Counted from the stretch's first letter, positions 7,354 to 15,708 are shown. The stretch: 23,919 nt of DNA from Bacteroidales bacterium (GCA_016285355.1 JAEEQP010000057.1:1-23919); one strand, 5' to 3'. Notes: generated from the letters alone by a model not told the origin. Program-made: numbers and translations.

Positions 7354-8364
7354 ATGGAAAAAATAATATTTATACTAGAATTGATAGAGAAACATTTAGG
7401 TGCTATCATTGGAGGTATAGTTGGGGCATTAACTATTTATACTAATATAGCGGGAATAAAAGAAAAAAGAAGAAAAAAAGATGCACTTCCCGTAACAGAA
7501 TCTATAGAAATAAATCCCCCAAAAATTTCCCCCAAAAAAGACTTTCGTTCAAAAAGAAAACCTCTGTTTTTTATTTACGAATTGCTTTTAAATGATCTTT
7601 CTACTGACAAGAATCATTATCTATTAAAAGGCCGTCTTGTTAGTAAAGATAATGTTGATTTTGAATCTATGAATTTAGAATTTTCTCATGATGGTAAATG
7701 GGAGGGTGAACCAAAGTATTATCGTTTTGAAAAACAAGCAAATATATGGAACAAAATAGATGATGGTATTTCATTAGACATAATAGACGACAATTCTAAA
7801 AATAAAAATAAATTAGTTGGTAATAGTAAAGATGGTAATGGATTAAACATAGGAAATGATTCCTCTTATGATATTGAAGCGAATTATGTAGTGATAAAAA
7901 AAGATAGTGCATATGCATACAAATCTTTAAAAGATGATTCATACAAATCTTTAAATATATCTTTATCAGGAGTGGGTGATGAAAAAAGAAAAATAGAAAA
8001 CGTAAAAATAATAAAATGTCCCAACATTAGAAAAGGGTGGTTGATATTTTATTTTCTTTTCTCCTTACTTGCTTTATTTATATGTGTATTATCAGCAGTA
8101 GTTAGTATCAACAAGTATTGGGAATATATGTTGAATGCTGATATAACGACGAAAAGTGTATTAATCATTTATGGTATTCTTATTCTTTCAGTTATACTTC
8201 TTTTTATTCAAATGATAGTAAAATGTGTGTCACAATATATTATTTTAATAAAAATGAAAAAACTTGATATTCCTCGTAAAACGAAGATAGTCTCTGATAC
8301 ATTGTTAATTCCTAAGATAATAGAATACATGACAGGAAGTGAAAAAGTTGACAATATCTTATAA
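7354..8364 (+). CDS. Unrecognised membrane protein, three predicted helices
   Basis: 336 residues from the ATG at 7354; the frame can begin at a TTG at 7333, but that lies inside the promoter box. I do not recognise the family. One helix near residues 13-34 (GAIIGGIVGALTIYTNIAGI) is followed by a very basic stretch. A soluble, Lys/Asn/Asp-rich region of about 180 residues comes next, with FEKQANIWNKIDDGIS and two similar halves AYKSLKDDS/YKSLNISL. Two more helices lie near 229-252 (WLIFYFLFSLLALFICVLSA) and 268-292. The gene is much richer in A and T than pgk or susC, suggesting recent acquisition. It lies alone between housekeeping genes and a zone of decayed ATPase and toxin genes. A membrane effector of a defence or stress system is possible but nothing in the sequence proves it. 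Confidence 0.7.
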   Translation: MEKIIFILELIEKHLGAIIGGIVGALTIYTNIAGIKEKRRKKDALPVTESIEINPPKISPKKDFRSKRKPLFFIYELLLNDLSTDKNHYLLKGRLVSKDNVDFESMNLEFSHDGKWEGEPKYYRFEKQANIWNKIDDGISLDIIDDNSKNKNKLVGNSKDGNGLNIGNDSSYDIEANYVVIKKDSAYAYKSLKDDSYKSLNISLSGVGDEKRKIENVKIIKCPNIRKGWLIFYFLFSLLALFICVLSAVVSINKYWEYMLNADITTKSVLIIYGILILSVILLFIQMIVKCVSQYIILIKMKKLDIPRKTKIVSDTLLIPKIIEYMTGSEKVDNIL

Positions 8365-8417
8365 AACTTGTAAGTTTAGGATAATGTATTTAGATTTCAA
8401 AGTTGTCTTTAAACAGT

Positions 8418-8844
8418 TCAATAAACAAGCCCAAATATCCACAACAGAATGATATTTTGGTATGTAAATTCGATGTCGTTGTTCGCGAGATAGCTTTCCA
8501 TTGCGATTTGGATTTGTTTTTTCCCTTTCTTTTTCCGCCACTTCAAAAGTTCGATTGTCAATTTCAAAATCTGAGATTGTCAAAGCAGTCAGCATATTGA
8601 GGTCTTTCACCCAAGCAATAAAGACCGTCTCCCTCGTGTTGCCGAGGTCGAATTCGGAGTTGGGAAGGGCATAAGCCATATTGGGGTTGTCCAAATAGAT
8701 TTTGTCAATCTTGCGCATGATACTGTTGCTCGAAATCTTTTCTCTCAGTGCTGACAATAGATGCGCTTTTTCCAAGTAGGCAATGTAGTCAGGAAGTGAG
8801 TTGCGCGGGATGTCCAAATCGTGGCAGAAATACAAAAACTGCAT
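8418..8844 (-). pseudogene. C-terminal remnant of an AAA ATPase with DUF4143 domain, frameshifted
   Basis: Only the C-terminal third remains. CHDLDIPRNSLPDYIAYLEK, AHLLSALREK and KIYLDNPNMAYAL match the DUF4143 end of bacterial ATPases of about 400-450 residues; the P-loop ATPase half is absent. After IDNRTFEV (near 8540) the frame is lost. Two missing single bases in the G and A runs at 8530-8540 restore the family sequence: GGKKKGK, then KQIQIAMESYLANNDIEF, then ending IILLWIFGLVY at a stop at 8418-8420. The unrepaired frame continues to 8359 and overlaps the end of the membrane-protein gene. A TGA lies in frame six bases before the ATG at 8844, so nothing longer can be made. Confidence 0.75.
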
Positions 8845-8906
8845 AAAAAATCATGCAGTTTTTGAAAAATTGCACTTTTTATCATGCAGAATTATTCAAA
8901 AACTGC
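8833..8906. repeat. Cluster of inverted and direct repeats (CAAAAACTGCAT / ATCATGCAG)
   Basis: CAAAAACTGCAT (8833-8844) and ATGCAGTTTTTG (8853-8864) are perfect 12-base inverted arms with an 8-base loop. CAAAAACTGC recurs at 8897-8906, and ATCATGCAG occurs at 8850-8858 and 8881-8889. The cluster abuts the broken 5' edge of the ATPase remnant and overlaps its first codons. It could be an old promoter or operator region of that gene, or the scar of the deletion that removed its front. Confidence 0.7.
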
Positions 8907-9004
8907 TATTTCCATCAAGCAATTTTGAAAGAAATGGATTAATACATACCCAAATGAGGCATATTAAAACAATAGCGTTAACTTAAAAGGTTGTGTTTTT
9001 ATAT

Positions 9005-9148
9005 CTAATTCTCCAAAAACTTTCTAAAATCAACAAGTTTCAGCAATTTGGCTTCAAAGCGCGTGTCGGTTAGAATCTGTTGGATTAAATTGGTTTGATG
9101 GCCAATCAGGAACGAAATCCAGATATTGCAGTCGAGAATGATTTTCAT
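9005..9148 (-). pseudogene. PIN-domain toxin with internal deletion
   Basis: A 47-residue frame starts MKIILDCNIWISFLIGHQTN, the N-terminal strand of PIN-domain ribonuclease toxins with the first catalytic Asp (D6). It ends LLKLVDFRKFLEN, which resembles the C-terminal end of the same family. A PIN toxin of this type has about 130-140 residues, so roughly 90 residues holding the other acidic active-site residues are missing between FE and AKLL. The deletion is in frame, so the frame still ends in a natural-looking stop. Its ATG overlaps the antitoxin stop in an ATGA, the usual coupled arrangement. Catalysis is almost certainly lost. Confidence 0.75.
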
Positions 9149-9354
9149 TTTTTGTATCTGATGGCGTTGACTTCTTCCATGATTTCCTCTTCAGTAAGAA
9201 TCGGGGCTTTCGGACGGCTCTTAACAAAACGGTCGAGCAACTGTTCTCTGGTCTCGGCCTGCCAACCGAACTTACGGATGAGTTCTTTCAAAAGCACCCA
9301 ATCCGTCATGGGCACGTTCAAATAGATTCCTTGTGTGTTTGCGGCGTTCAACAT
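9145..9354 (-). CDS. Antitoxin partner of the truncated PIN toxin
   Basis: 69 residues, MLNAANTQGIYLNVPMTDW to the end EEIMEEVNAIRYKK. It has the size and position of the antitoxin in PIN-type toxin-antitoxin pairs: it lies just upstream and overlaps the toxin start by four bases (ATGA). A short N-terminal hydrophobic strand, then helical charged segments and an acidic C-terminal EEEIMEE are typical of proteins that wrap a toxin. No classical DNA-binding motif is obvious by eye. The frame is intact although the toxin is deleted. A TATTTTTG box lies 25 bases upstream. Confidence 0.75.
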   Translation of the reverse strand: MLNAANTQGIYLNVPMTDWVLLKELIRKFGWQAETREQLLDRFVKSRPKAPILTEEEIMEEVNAIRYKK

Positions 9355-9379
9355 GATTGATTGCTTATGATTTCAGCTG

Positions 9380-9387
9380 CAAAAATA
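9380..9387 (-). promoter_or_regulatory. -7 promoter box for the antitoxin gene
   Basis: TATTTTTG on the minus strand, 25 bases before the ATG at 9354. No clear -33 element at normal spacing. Confidence 0.45.
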
Positions 9388-9530
9388 CAAAATTTCACCA
9401 AACTTGCCCGTCTTTTCGTTTTTTCATTATCTTTGCCCGCAACCCCTCCCAAAAAAAGTCTAACCTCTGTCACAATCCTATCCACCAATGAATGAAATCC
9501 CCTTCCCGACCTTTTGAAAAAAAACATTTT

Positions 9531-9562
9531 TTTGTTTTTATTGTTTTTTTCCGTTAGTTTTG
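9531..9562 (+). promoter_or_regulatory. Promoter of the giant secreted protein gene
   Basis: TTTG (9531-9534), a 20-base spacer and TAGTTTTG (9555-9562) match the Bacteroidota -33/-7 consensus exactly. The leader to the ATG at 9606 would be roughly 35-40 bases. The rest of 9388-9530 shows no gene. Confidence 0.75.
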
Positions 9563-9605
9563 CACCCGATAACACATATAATTACTCATAAAAAAAGTCC
9601 TAACT

Positions 9606-12600
9606 ATGAAAATGAAAAATTTACTAATGAAAAAGGCATTGCGTGCCGCCTTGTTCGTCCTGCTGTTGAGTGTGGTGGGGATGACGAATTTGCAAGCACA
9701 AAACATTACTTTTGCCGATAGCACTTATACCGCTAACGGTATGGCAAACGGCGACCAGACAACAATGAACCGAGGTTATTCGGATTTGCCAACGTTTGAG
9801 TATAATGGTCATACATACAAAGTTGCACCTGATCCGCAGTCGAGTTTTTCAGAGTATATAAGTTATAATGCAGCATACTCTTATTGTGAGAATTTGACTT
9901 TATATGGCTATTCAGACTGGAGAATGCCAACTATTACAGAATTGGAAATGATGTATCAAAACCGACTATCCATTGGAGGATTTGTCCAAGGTAGTAGCGA
10001 TTATGATGTTATGTGCTACCATTCATCAACTTATTACAGCTCTTCGACTGGACATTACAAATTGGTATGGTTAACAGGGCAAAGGGTTCAGGATGCTATT
10101 TTAGAAAATGTCGGATACGCAAATGTCTCTTCGGGAGGTTCTGTTTATTCATTCCGCTGTCATGTGCGTCCTATCCGTGTACACTTAGAATTGCCTACTG
10201 TGACAACGAGTAATGTGTCCAATATCACTCTGAACTATGCTGTTTGTGGGGGCAATGTGACTAATGATGGTGGTGCAGATGTGACGGAACGTGGTATTTG
10301 CTGGAGTACGAGCCATAACCCGACTTTAAGCAATAGTTACCAAAACAATGGTTATGGTACAGGAAGTTATATAGCTGGGATGACAAATCTTACCCCGGGA
10401 ACCCAATATTACGTAAGAGCCTATGCCACCAATAGCGAAGGAACTGCTTATGGTAATGAGGTAAGTTTTACCACCACTTCTCCTCCTACGGTGACAACGA
10501 ACAATGTGACCAATATCGGCCCAAATTCAGCAACATGTGGTGGCAATGTAATTAATGCAGGTAGTGGATCGGTAACTGCCCGTGGTGTTTGTTGGAGTAC
10601 AGCGCATAATCCTAACATATATTCTAACCATACAAGCGATGGTGTTGGGATTGGAAGTTATACGAGTAACATTACAGGTCTTAATCCTGAAACTCAATAT
10701 TACGTAAGAGCCTATGCCACCAACAGTGAAGGAACTACTTATGGTGAAGAGATGAGTTTTGTTACAACGAAGTGGCTTGATGTGACGACAAATAACGTGA
10801 CCTACATCACCCAAACTTCAGCTATTTGCGGTGGCATTGTAACCACTTATAACGGAGCTACGGTTACGGCAAGAGGTGTGTGTTGGTCAACATATAGCCA
10901 AAGCCCCACGATAAGTGATAGCCATACCACAGATGGATCTGGTGCAGGTAGTTTTAGTAGCAACCTTATTGGGCTTTCCCCAAACACCACCTACTATGTG
11001 CGAGCTTATGCGACTTGTAGCGGAGGAACTTTTTATGGCGAAACGAAACAATTTAAAACAACCAAATTTGAATACCGAATTAGTGAGGGCGGTGTGGTTG
11101 CAACCTCTGCTGGAGGTTATTTCTATGATTCTGGTGGTCCAAACAATAACTATGGAAACAATGAGCATTATATAATAACCTTTACGAGTAATCAGGGAGT
11201 TGGCACAAAGATAAAAATGACATTCACGGACTTTGATGTAGAAGGAGGAGGATATGATTATCTTGTGATTTATAATGGTATAAACACATCGGCTCCACTA
11301 ATCGGAACATATGATTCCAATCCAGGAATAGTGACAGCAACCAATCCTGATGGTGCTTTGACATTCGTGTTTATATCTGACAATGTTTATAATTATTCAG
11401 GCTGGAAAGCAGCCATTTCAATCGTAACACCAGACTATTTAATTGGTGTTTCGGCAAACCCTAGCAATGGCGGCACGGTTTCAGGTGGAGGATATTTTGA
11501 CTATGGTGAGAGTTGCACCTTGACGGCCACCCCGGCTTCGGATTACAACTTTGTCAGGTGGACGAAGAATGGCACGCAGGTATCTACTAATTCAACTTAT
11601 ACCTTTACTGTCACGGGGAGTGCAAGTTATGTGGCTCACTTTAGCCAAAATAGTTACACCATCTCGGCTTCGGCAAACCCAAGCTATGGTGGTACAGTTA
11701 CCGGTGGAGGAACATATTACCATGGAGCAAATTGCACATTGACTGCCACGGCGAATACCGGCTATACCTTCGTAAATTGGACGAAGAATGGAACGGTGGT
11801 TTCAACAAGTCCCAGTTATAGTTTCACCGTGACAGAGGCAGCAATCTATGTTGCGAACTTCCAGCAACAACAATCACAAGGTTATGCTATTAATGTTTCT
11901 TCCAATCCAACGGCAGGCGGCACGGTGAGCGGCGACGGAACCTACAATCAAGGCCAAAGCTGCACCTTGACAGCAACTCCTGCTACGGATTACACTTTTG
12001 TCAAATGGACAAAGAATGGCACACGGGTTTCCACAAGTCCCACTTACACTTTCACTGTGACCGAATCAGCGACGTATGTGGCACACTTCCGGCCTCAGTA
12101 CACCATCACCGCAACGGCAAATCCGACCAATGGCGGTACGGTGAGCGGTGGCGGAACATACATCCATGGCCAAAGCTGTACTATGACGGCTGTGCCTGCC
12201 GCAGGTTACACTTTTGTCAAATGGACAAAGAACGGCACACGGGTTTCCACAAGTTCCACTTACACTTTCACTGTGACCGAATCAGCGACGTATGTGGCAC
12301 ACTTCCGGCCTCAGTACACCATCACCGCTACGGCAAATCCGACCAATGGCGGCACGGTGAGCGGTGGCGGGACATACATCCATGGCCAAAGATGCACCTT
12401 GACGGCTGTGCCTGCCACAGGTTACACTTTTGTCAAATGGACAAAGAATGGTATGCGGGTTTCCTCAAGCCCCACTTACACTTTCACAGTGACCGAATCA
12501 GCGACATATGTGGCCCACTTCCGGCCTCAGTACACCATTACCGCCACGGCAAATCCGACCAATGGTGGCACGGTGAGCGGCAGCGGGACTTACGTCCATG

Positions 12601-15452
12601 GTCAAAGATGCACTTTGACGGCTGTGCCTGCCGCAGGATACACTTTTGTCAAATGGACAAAGAACGGCACACGGGTTTCCACAAATGCCACATATACTTT
12701 TACGGTGACCGAATCAGCGACGTATGTGGCCCACTTCCGGCCTCAGAATACCATCACTATCACCGCCACAGCAAATCCGGCCAATGGCGGCACGGTGAGC
12801 GGCAGCGGCACGTACAACCAAGGCCAAAGCTGTACCTTAACAGCAACTCCTGCCACGGGTTACACTTTTGTCAAATGGACAAAGAACGGTACGCGGGTTT
12901 CCACAAGTCCCACTTACACTTTCACAGTGACCGAATCAGCGACGTATGTGGCCCACTTCCGACCTCAGTATACCATTACCGCCACGACAAATCCGACCAA
13001 TGGTGGCACGGTGAGCGGCGGCGGGACCTACGTCCATGGTCAAAGCTGCACCTTGACGGCTACGGCCAGCACTGGTTACACGTTTGTTAATTGGAAGGAG
13101 AATGGTTCTGTGGTTTCCACAAACACTACATATTCTTTCACGGTAACGGGTGCAAGAACCTTGGTGGCCAATTTCGAAGGGAACCCAGCCCCTGTAAACA
13201 TCACCTTTGCTGATGCCAATGTGAAGGCTTTATGCATTGCAAACTGGGACACCAATGGCGACGGCGAGTTGAACTATGCCGAGGCAGCTGCCGTGACTGA
13301 TTTGGGTACGGTGTTCAAGGACAACGATAATATAACAACATTCAATGAGCTTCAGTATTTTACTGGGTTGACCTTTATTGGGGAAAGGGCTTTTTATAAT
13401 TGTGAAGGTCTCACATCGGTTATTATCCCGAACTCAGTGACGACATTAAACCAATATGCGTTTGCGTTTTGTTATTATCTCACATCAGTTGGATTGCCGA
13501 ACTCATTGACTACGATAGGAAATTATGCTTTTGAAAGTTGTTTTCGACTTAACTCTATAATTATACCAAACACGGTAATGACCATTGGTAATTGGGCATT
13601 CTATGACTGTTCTGGACTTGTTTCATTGGAGATTCCAGCATCCGTGACATCAATAGGTAATTATGCGTTCTGTTATTGTACGGGGTTGGCGCAAATTACG
13701 GTGGCTGCAGCCAATGGGGTTTTTGATTCAAGAAACAATTGCAATGCCATTATTGAGACAAGTACAAACACATTGCGCTTTGGGTGTAAAAATTCGTTTA
13801 TTCCCAATACGGTGACGGCTCTTGGTACTAATGCTTTTTTAGATATGGATATTATTTCTGTTCATATTCCACAATCTGTTACGAGCATAGGAACTAAGGC
13901 TTTTGGCGGATGTTCGTTGCTTGAACAAATTACGGTTGCACAAAACAATCCTGTGTTTGACTCGCGTAACAATTGCAACGCTATTGTTGAAACAAGTACA
14001 AACAAATTAGTGGTGGGTTGTAAGAATACCATCATTCCCAATACTATAACAACAATTGGAGATTATGCTTTTTATAATTGTGAAGGTCTCACATCGATTG
14101 TTGTCCCGAACTCAGTGACGACATTAAACCAATATGCTTTTGCTTTTTGTTATCACCTTATATCAGTTGGGATGTCCAACTCATTGACCACAATAGGAAA
14201 TTATGCTTTTGAAAGCTGTTTTCGACTTAACTCTATAAATATACCAAACACGGTAGTAACCATTGGTAATTGGGCGTTTTATGACTGCTCTGGACTTGTC
14301 TCATTGGAGATTCCGGCATCCGTAATTTCAATAGGCAATTATTCGTTCTATGATTGCACGAAGTTGACCCATATAATTTCATGGGCGAATAATCCTCCTG
14401 CATTAGGAAACAATGTATTCGTAGGTGTCGATAAATCCATTCCTGTATATGTTTCTGCTGGCAGGATAAGCATTTATCAAGCTGTTTATGGTTGGAACGA
14501 ATTCACCAACTATCAGGAAATCACGAATAATGGCGAAAACATCTTTTTCGCAGATGTCAACGTAAAAGCCCTCTGTGTGGCCAATTGGGATATCAATGGG
14601 GATGGTGAACTGAGTTATAGTGAGGCTGCTGTAGTGACTAACTTAGGTGAGGTATTCAAGAATAACACTACAATAATCAGTTTTAATGAACTTCAGTATT
14701 TTACTGGGTTGACCACAATAGGTGAAGATGCATTCCGTGGTTGCGAAAATCTGTCTTTGGTCACTATCCCCAATTTTGTGAATTCCATCGGAGATTATGC
14801 GTTCCGAGGCTGCTATGACTTGACCTCTATCGTTATTCCCAATTCTGTAATAGTTATAGGCAATTATGCGTTTTATTCATGCTTTGATTTGGTTTTAGTC
14901 ACTATAGGTAATTCCGTAATCTTCATAGGAAACTATGCGTTTTCATGGTGTTCAGACCTTAGTTCCATGAGCGTGCTTGCCGAAACACCGCCTTCATTGA
15001 GTAATGGTGCCTTCAACTATGTAGATAAATCTATCCCGGTATATGTACCCTGCGGAAGTATGGCAGCATACCAATCTTCGGCTTATTGGAACGAGTTTAC
15101 CAATATTCAAGAGGACTGCACTCGATTGCTTTCCGAAGATTGGAACCAAATAGGATACCCTGTGATAACGCAAGAGAGTTTGTCGACAGAACAGACCAAC
15201 TTTGTCACTAATAGAGTGTTGAGTCTCTACCCGAATCCGACTGAACGCAACACTGTATTCACACTTGACATCCCCTCGGAAGAAATAATAGTTGAAGTAT
15301 TTGTCTGCAATGCTTTTGGTGCTGTCGTTTTGCACGAAACGGGCGTGCAAGTTGGTCGGCACATGCAAAGTATAGCGGTCTCGGGTGTTTACATTGTGAA
15401 GGCCATCTGTAAGTCTGGCAATTTATACGTTGGCAAATTGATTGTGAAATAA
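9606..15452 (+). CDS. Giant modular surface protein: DUF1566-like, Fn3-like, CUB, tandem repeats, BspA-type LRRs, T9SS tail
   Basis: 1948 residues. A signal peptide (cleavage near LQAQ, 32) is followed by a DUF1566-like region with WRMPTITELEMM and HVRPIR (about 105-190). Three Fn3-like repeats run about 196-486, each with GICWST/GVCWST and YYVRAYAT. A CUB-like domain covers about 490-606 (FTDFDVEGGGYDYLVIYNG). Eight 72-residue repeats occupy 613-1192. Two modules follow, each opening with an EF-hand-like loop (DTNGDGELNYAE near 1214; DINGDGELSYSE near 1660) and continuing into BspA-type LRR_5 repeats (IPNSVTTIGNYAF pattern). The final 80 residues (LYPNPTERNTVF ... LYVGKLIVK) are a T9SS sorting domain. 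Proteins of this build are exported, surface-held and thought to bind host or neighbour ligands; the ligand is unknown. It has its own promoter and is followed by a strong terminator after 15662. Confidence 0.92.
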   Translation: MKMKNLLMKKALRAALFVLLLSVVGMTNLQAQNITFADSTYTANGMANGDQTTMNRGYSDLPTFEYNGHTYKVAPDPQSSFSEYISYNAAYSYCENLTLYGYSDWRMPTITELEMMYQNRLSIGGFVQGSSDYDVMCYHSSTYYSSSTGHYKLVWLTGQRVQDAILENVGYANVSSGGSVYSFRCHVRPIRVHLELPTVTTSNVSNITLNYAVCGGNVTNDGGADVTERGICWSTSHNPTLSNSYQNNGYGTGSYIAGMTNLTPGTQYYVRAYATNSEGTAYGNEVSFTTTSPPTVTTNNVTNIGPNSATCGGNVINAGSGSVTARGVCWSTAHNPNIYSNHTSDGVGIGSYTSNITGLNPETQYYVRAYATNSEGTTYGEEMSFVTTKWLDVTTNNVTYITQTSAICGGIVTTYNGATVTARGVCWSTYSQSPTISDSHTTDGSGAGSFSSNLIGLSPNTTYYVRAYATCSGGTFYGETKQFKTTKFEYRISEGGVVATSAGGYFYDSGGPNNNYGNNEHYIITFTSNQGVGTKIKMTFTDFDVEGGGYDYLVIYNGINTSAPLIGTYDSNPGIVTATNPDGALTFVFISDNVYNYSGWKAAISIVTPDYLIGVSANPSNGGTVSGGGYFDYGESCTLTATPASDYNFVRWTKNGTQVSTNSTYTFTVTGSASYVAHFSQNSYTISASANPSYGGTVTGGGTYYHGANCTLTATANTGYTFVNWTKNGTVVSTSPSYSFTVTEAAIYVANFQQQQSQGYAINVSSNPTAGGTVSGDGTYNQGQSCTLTATPATDYTFVKWTKNGTRVSTSPTYTFTVTESATYVAHFRPQYTITATANPTNGGTVSGGGTYIHGQSCTMTAVPAAGYTFVKWTKNGTRVSTSSTYTFTVTESATYVAHFRPQYTITATANPTNGGTVSGGGTYIHGQRCTLTAVPATGYTFVKWTKNGMRVSSSPTYTFTVTESATYVAHFRPQYTITATANPTNGGTVSGSGTYVHGQRCTLTAVPAAGYTFVKWTKNGTRVSTNATYTFTVTESATYVAHFRPQNTITITATANPANGGTVSGSGTYNQGQSCTLTATPATGYTFVKWTKNGTRVSTSPTYTFTVTESATYVAHFRPQYTITATTNPTNGGTVSGGGTYVHGQSCTLTATASTGYTFVNWKENGSVVSTNTTYSFTVTGARTLVANFEGNPAPVNITFADANVKALCIANWDTNGDGELNYAEAAAVTDLGTVFKDNDNITTFNELQYFTGLTFIGERAFYNCEGLTSVIIPNSVTTLNQYAFAFCYYLTSVGLPNSLTTIGNYAFESCFRLNSIIIPNTVMTIGNWAFYDCSGLVSLEIPASVTSIGNYAFCYCTGLAQITVAAANGVFDSRNNCNAIIETSTNTLRFGCKNSFIPNTVTALGTNAFLDMDIISVHIPQSVTSIGTKAFGGCSLLEQITVAQNNPVFDSRNNCNAIVETSTNKLVVGCKNTIIPNTITTIGDYAFYNCEGLTSIVVPNSVTTLNQYAFAFCYHLISVGMSNSLTTIGNYAFESCFRLNSINIPNTVVTIGNWAFYDCSGLVSLEIPASVISIGNYSFYDCTKLTHIISWANNPPALGNNVFVGVDKSIPVYVSAGRISIYQAVYGWNEFTNYQEITNNGENIFFADVNVKALCVANWDINGDGELSYSEAAVVTNLGEVFKNNTTIISFNELQYFTGLTTIGEDAFRGCENLSLVTIPNFVNSIGDYAFRGCYDLTSIVIPNSVIVIGNYAFYSCFDLVLVTIGNSVIFIGNYAFSWCSDLSSMSVLAETPPSLSNGAFNYVDKSIPVYVPCGSMAAYQSSAYWNEFTNIQEDCTRLLSEDWNQIGYPVITQESLSTEQTNFVTNRVLSLYPNPTERNTVFTLDIPSEEIIVEVFVCNAFGAVVLHETGVQVGRHMQSIAVSGVYIVKAICKSGNLYVGKLIVK
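11442..13181 (+). repeat. Eight tandem 216-bp units encoding 72-residue repeats
   Basis: The units share the pattern ANPTNGGTVSGGGTY, HGQSCTLTA, GYTFVKWTKNGTRVS, TYTFTVTESATYVAHFRPQ, resembling InlB B-type/Flg_new_2 repeats. Units 3-7 are nearly identical at DNA level with exact 216-base spacing at 12099, 12315, 12531 and 12747. The outer units (1, 2, 8) are more diverged. Unit 7 begins with two extra residues. The homogeneity in the middle points to recent amplification or gene conversion. Confidence 0.9.
13393..14345 (+). repeat. Duplicated LRR segment inside the giant protein
   Basis: About 270 bases starting at 13393 recur 678 bases later, from 14071. Both encode AFYNCEGLTS, NSVTTLNQYAFAFCY, NYAFESCFRLNSI and NWAFYDCSGLVSLEIPASV with few changes. 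Between them is a second pair, FDSRNNCNAIIETSTN and FDSRNNCNAIVETSTN. The block therefore grew by internal duplication of several LRRs at once. Confidence 0.85.
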
Positions 15453-15498
15453 GGAGATAGATAATTCAAACCAAGAATATCTCTTCCTTTATCCTTGA

Positions 15499-15621
15499 CT
15501 TAGCGGCTATGGACACAAAGTATTGACTGGTCAAATGCTGACAAACAATGCCGCAGGCATCTATCTGATCCGAATCGTGACCGACAACAGGATTTTGAAC
15601 CATCAAGTCATGAAGAGATGA
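15499..15621 (+). pseudogene. Vestigial T9SS C-terminal sorting domain
   Basis: The region 15453-15791 holds no intact gene. This 40-codon open stretch follows a TGA directly and reads LSGYGHKVLTGQ, NNAAGIYLIRIVTD, NHQVMKR, then a stop. The pattern (G-x-KVL ... AGIYLIR ... VMKR) is the last half of a type A T9SS sorting domain. It has no start codon at its front and no body. It is probably the tail of an older gene replaced by, or duplicated from, the upstream surface-protein gene. Confidence 0.7.
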
Positions 15622-15661
15622 TGAAGAAGACCGTTTGATATTCATTTTTCCTACAAGTTTC

Positions 15662-15708
15662 AGTTGCGAAATGGCCATTTCCAAAATGGCTGTTTCGCAA
15701 CTTTTCTT
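15662..15708 (+). terminator. Strong intrinsic terminator before the susCD operon
   Basis: AGTTGCGAAA and TTTCGCAACT (10 bp, perfect), two wobble pairs, then GCCATTT/AAATGGC around a CCA loop make a continuous stem of about 19 pairs, followed by TTTTCTT. It separates the giant surface-protein gene from the susC promoter. Confidence 0.85.

Noticed and set aside
7239..7409. An N-terminal extension of the zinc-ribbon protein
   Set aside because: It runs through the divergent promoter region and overlaps the start of the opposite gene; the ATG at 7238 has a -7 box at the usual distance.
8364..8377. A short hairpin AAACTT-GT-AAGTTT just after the membrane-protein stop, as a terminator
   Set aside because: The 2-base loop and lack of a T-run make it too weak to call.
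12005..13090. A 361-residue open frame on the plus strand, out of phase with the giant protein
   Set aside because: It is open only because the 216-bp repeats lack stops in that frame in every copy. Its product (MDKEWHTGFHKSHLHFHCDR...) is rich in His, Cys and Trp, repeats with the same period, and has no start signal.
11442..13181. A CRISPR-like repeat array
   Set aside because: The units are 216 bases long with no unique spacers, and they are coding. No other regular short repeats with spacers were seen in the window.
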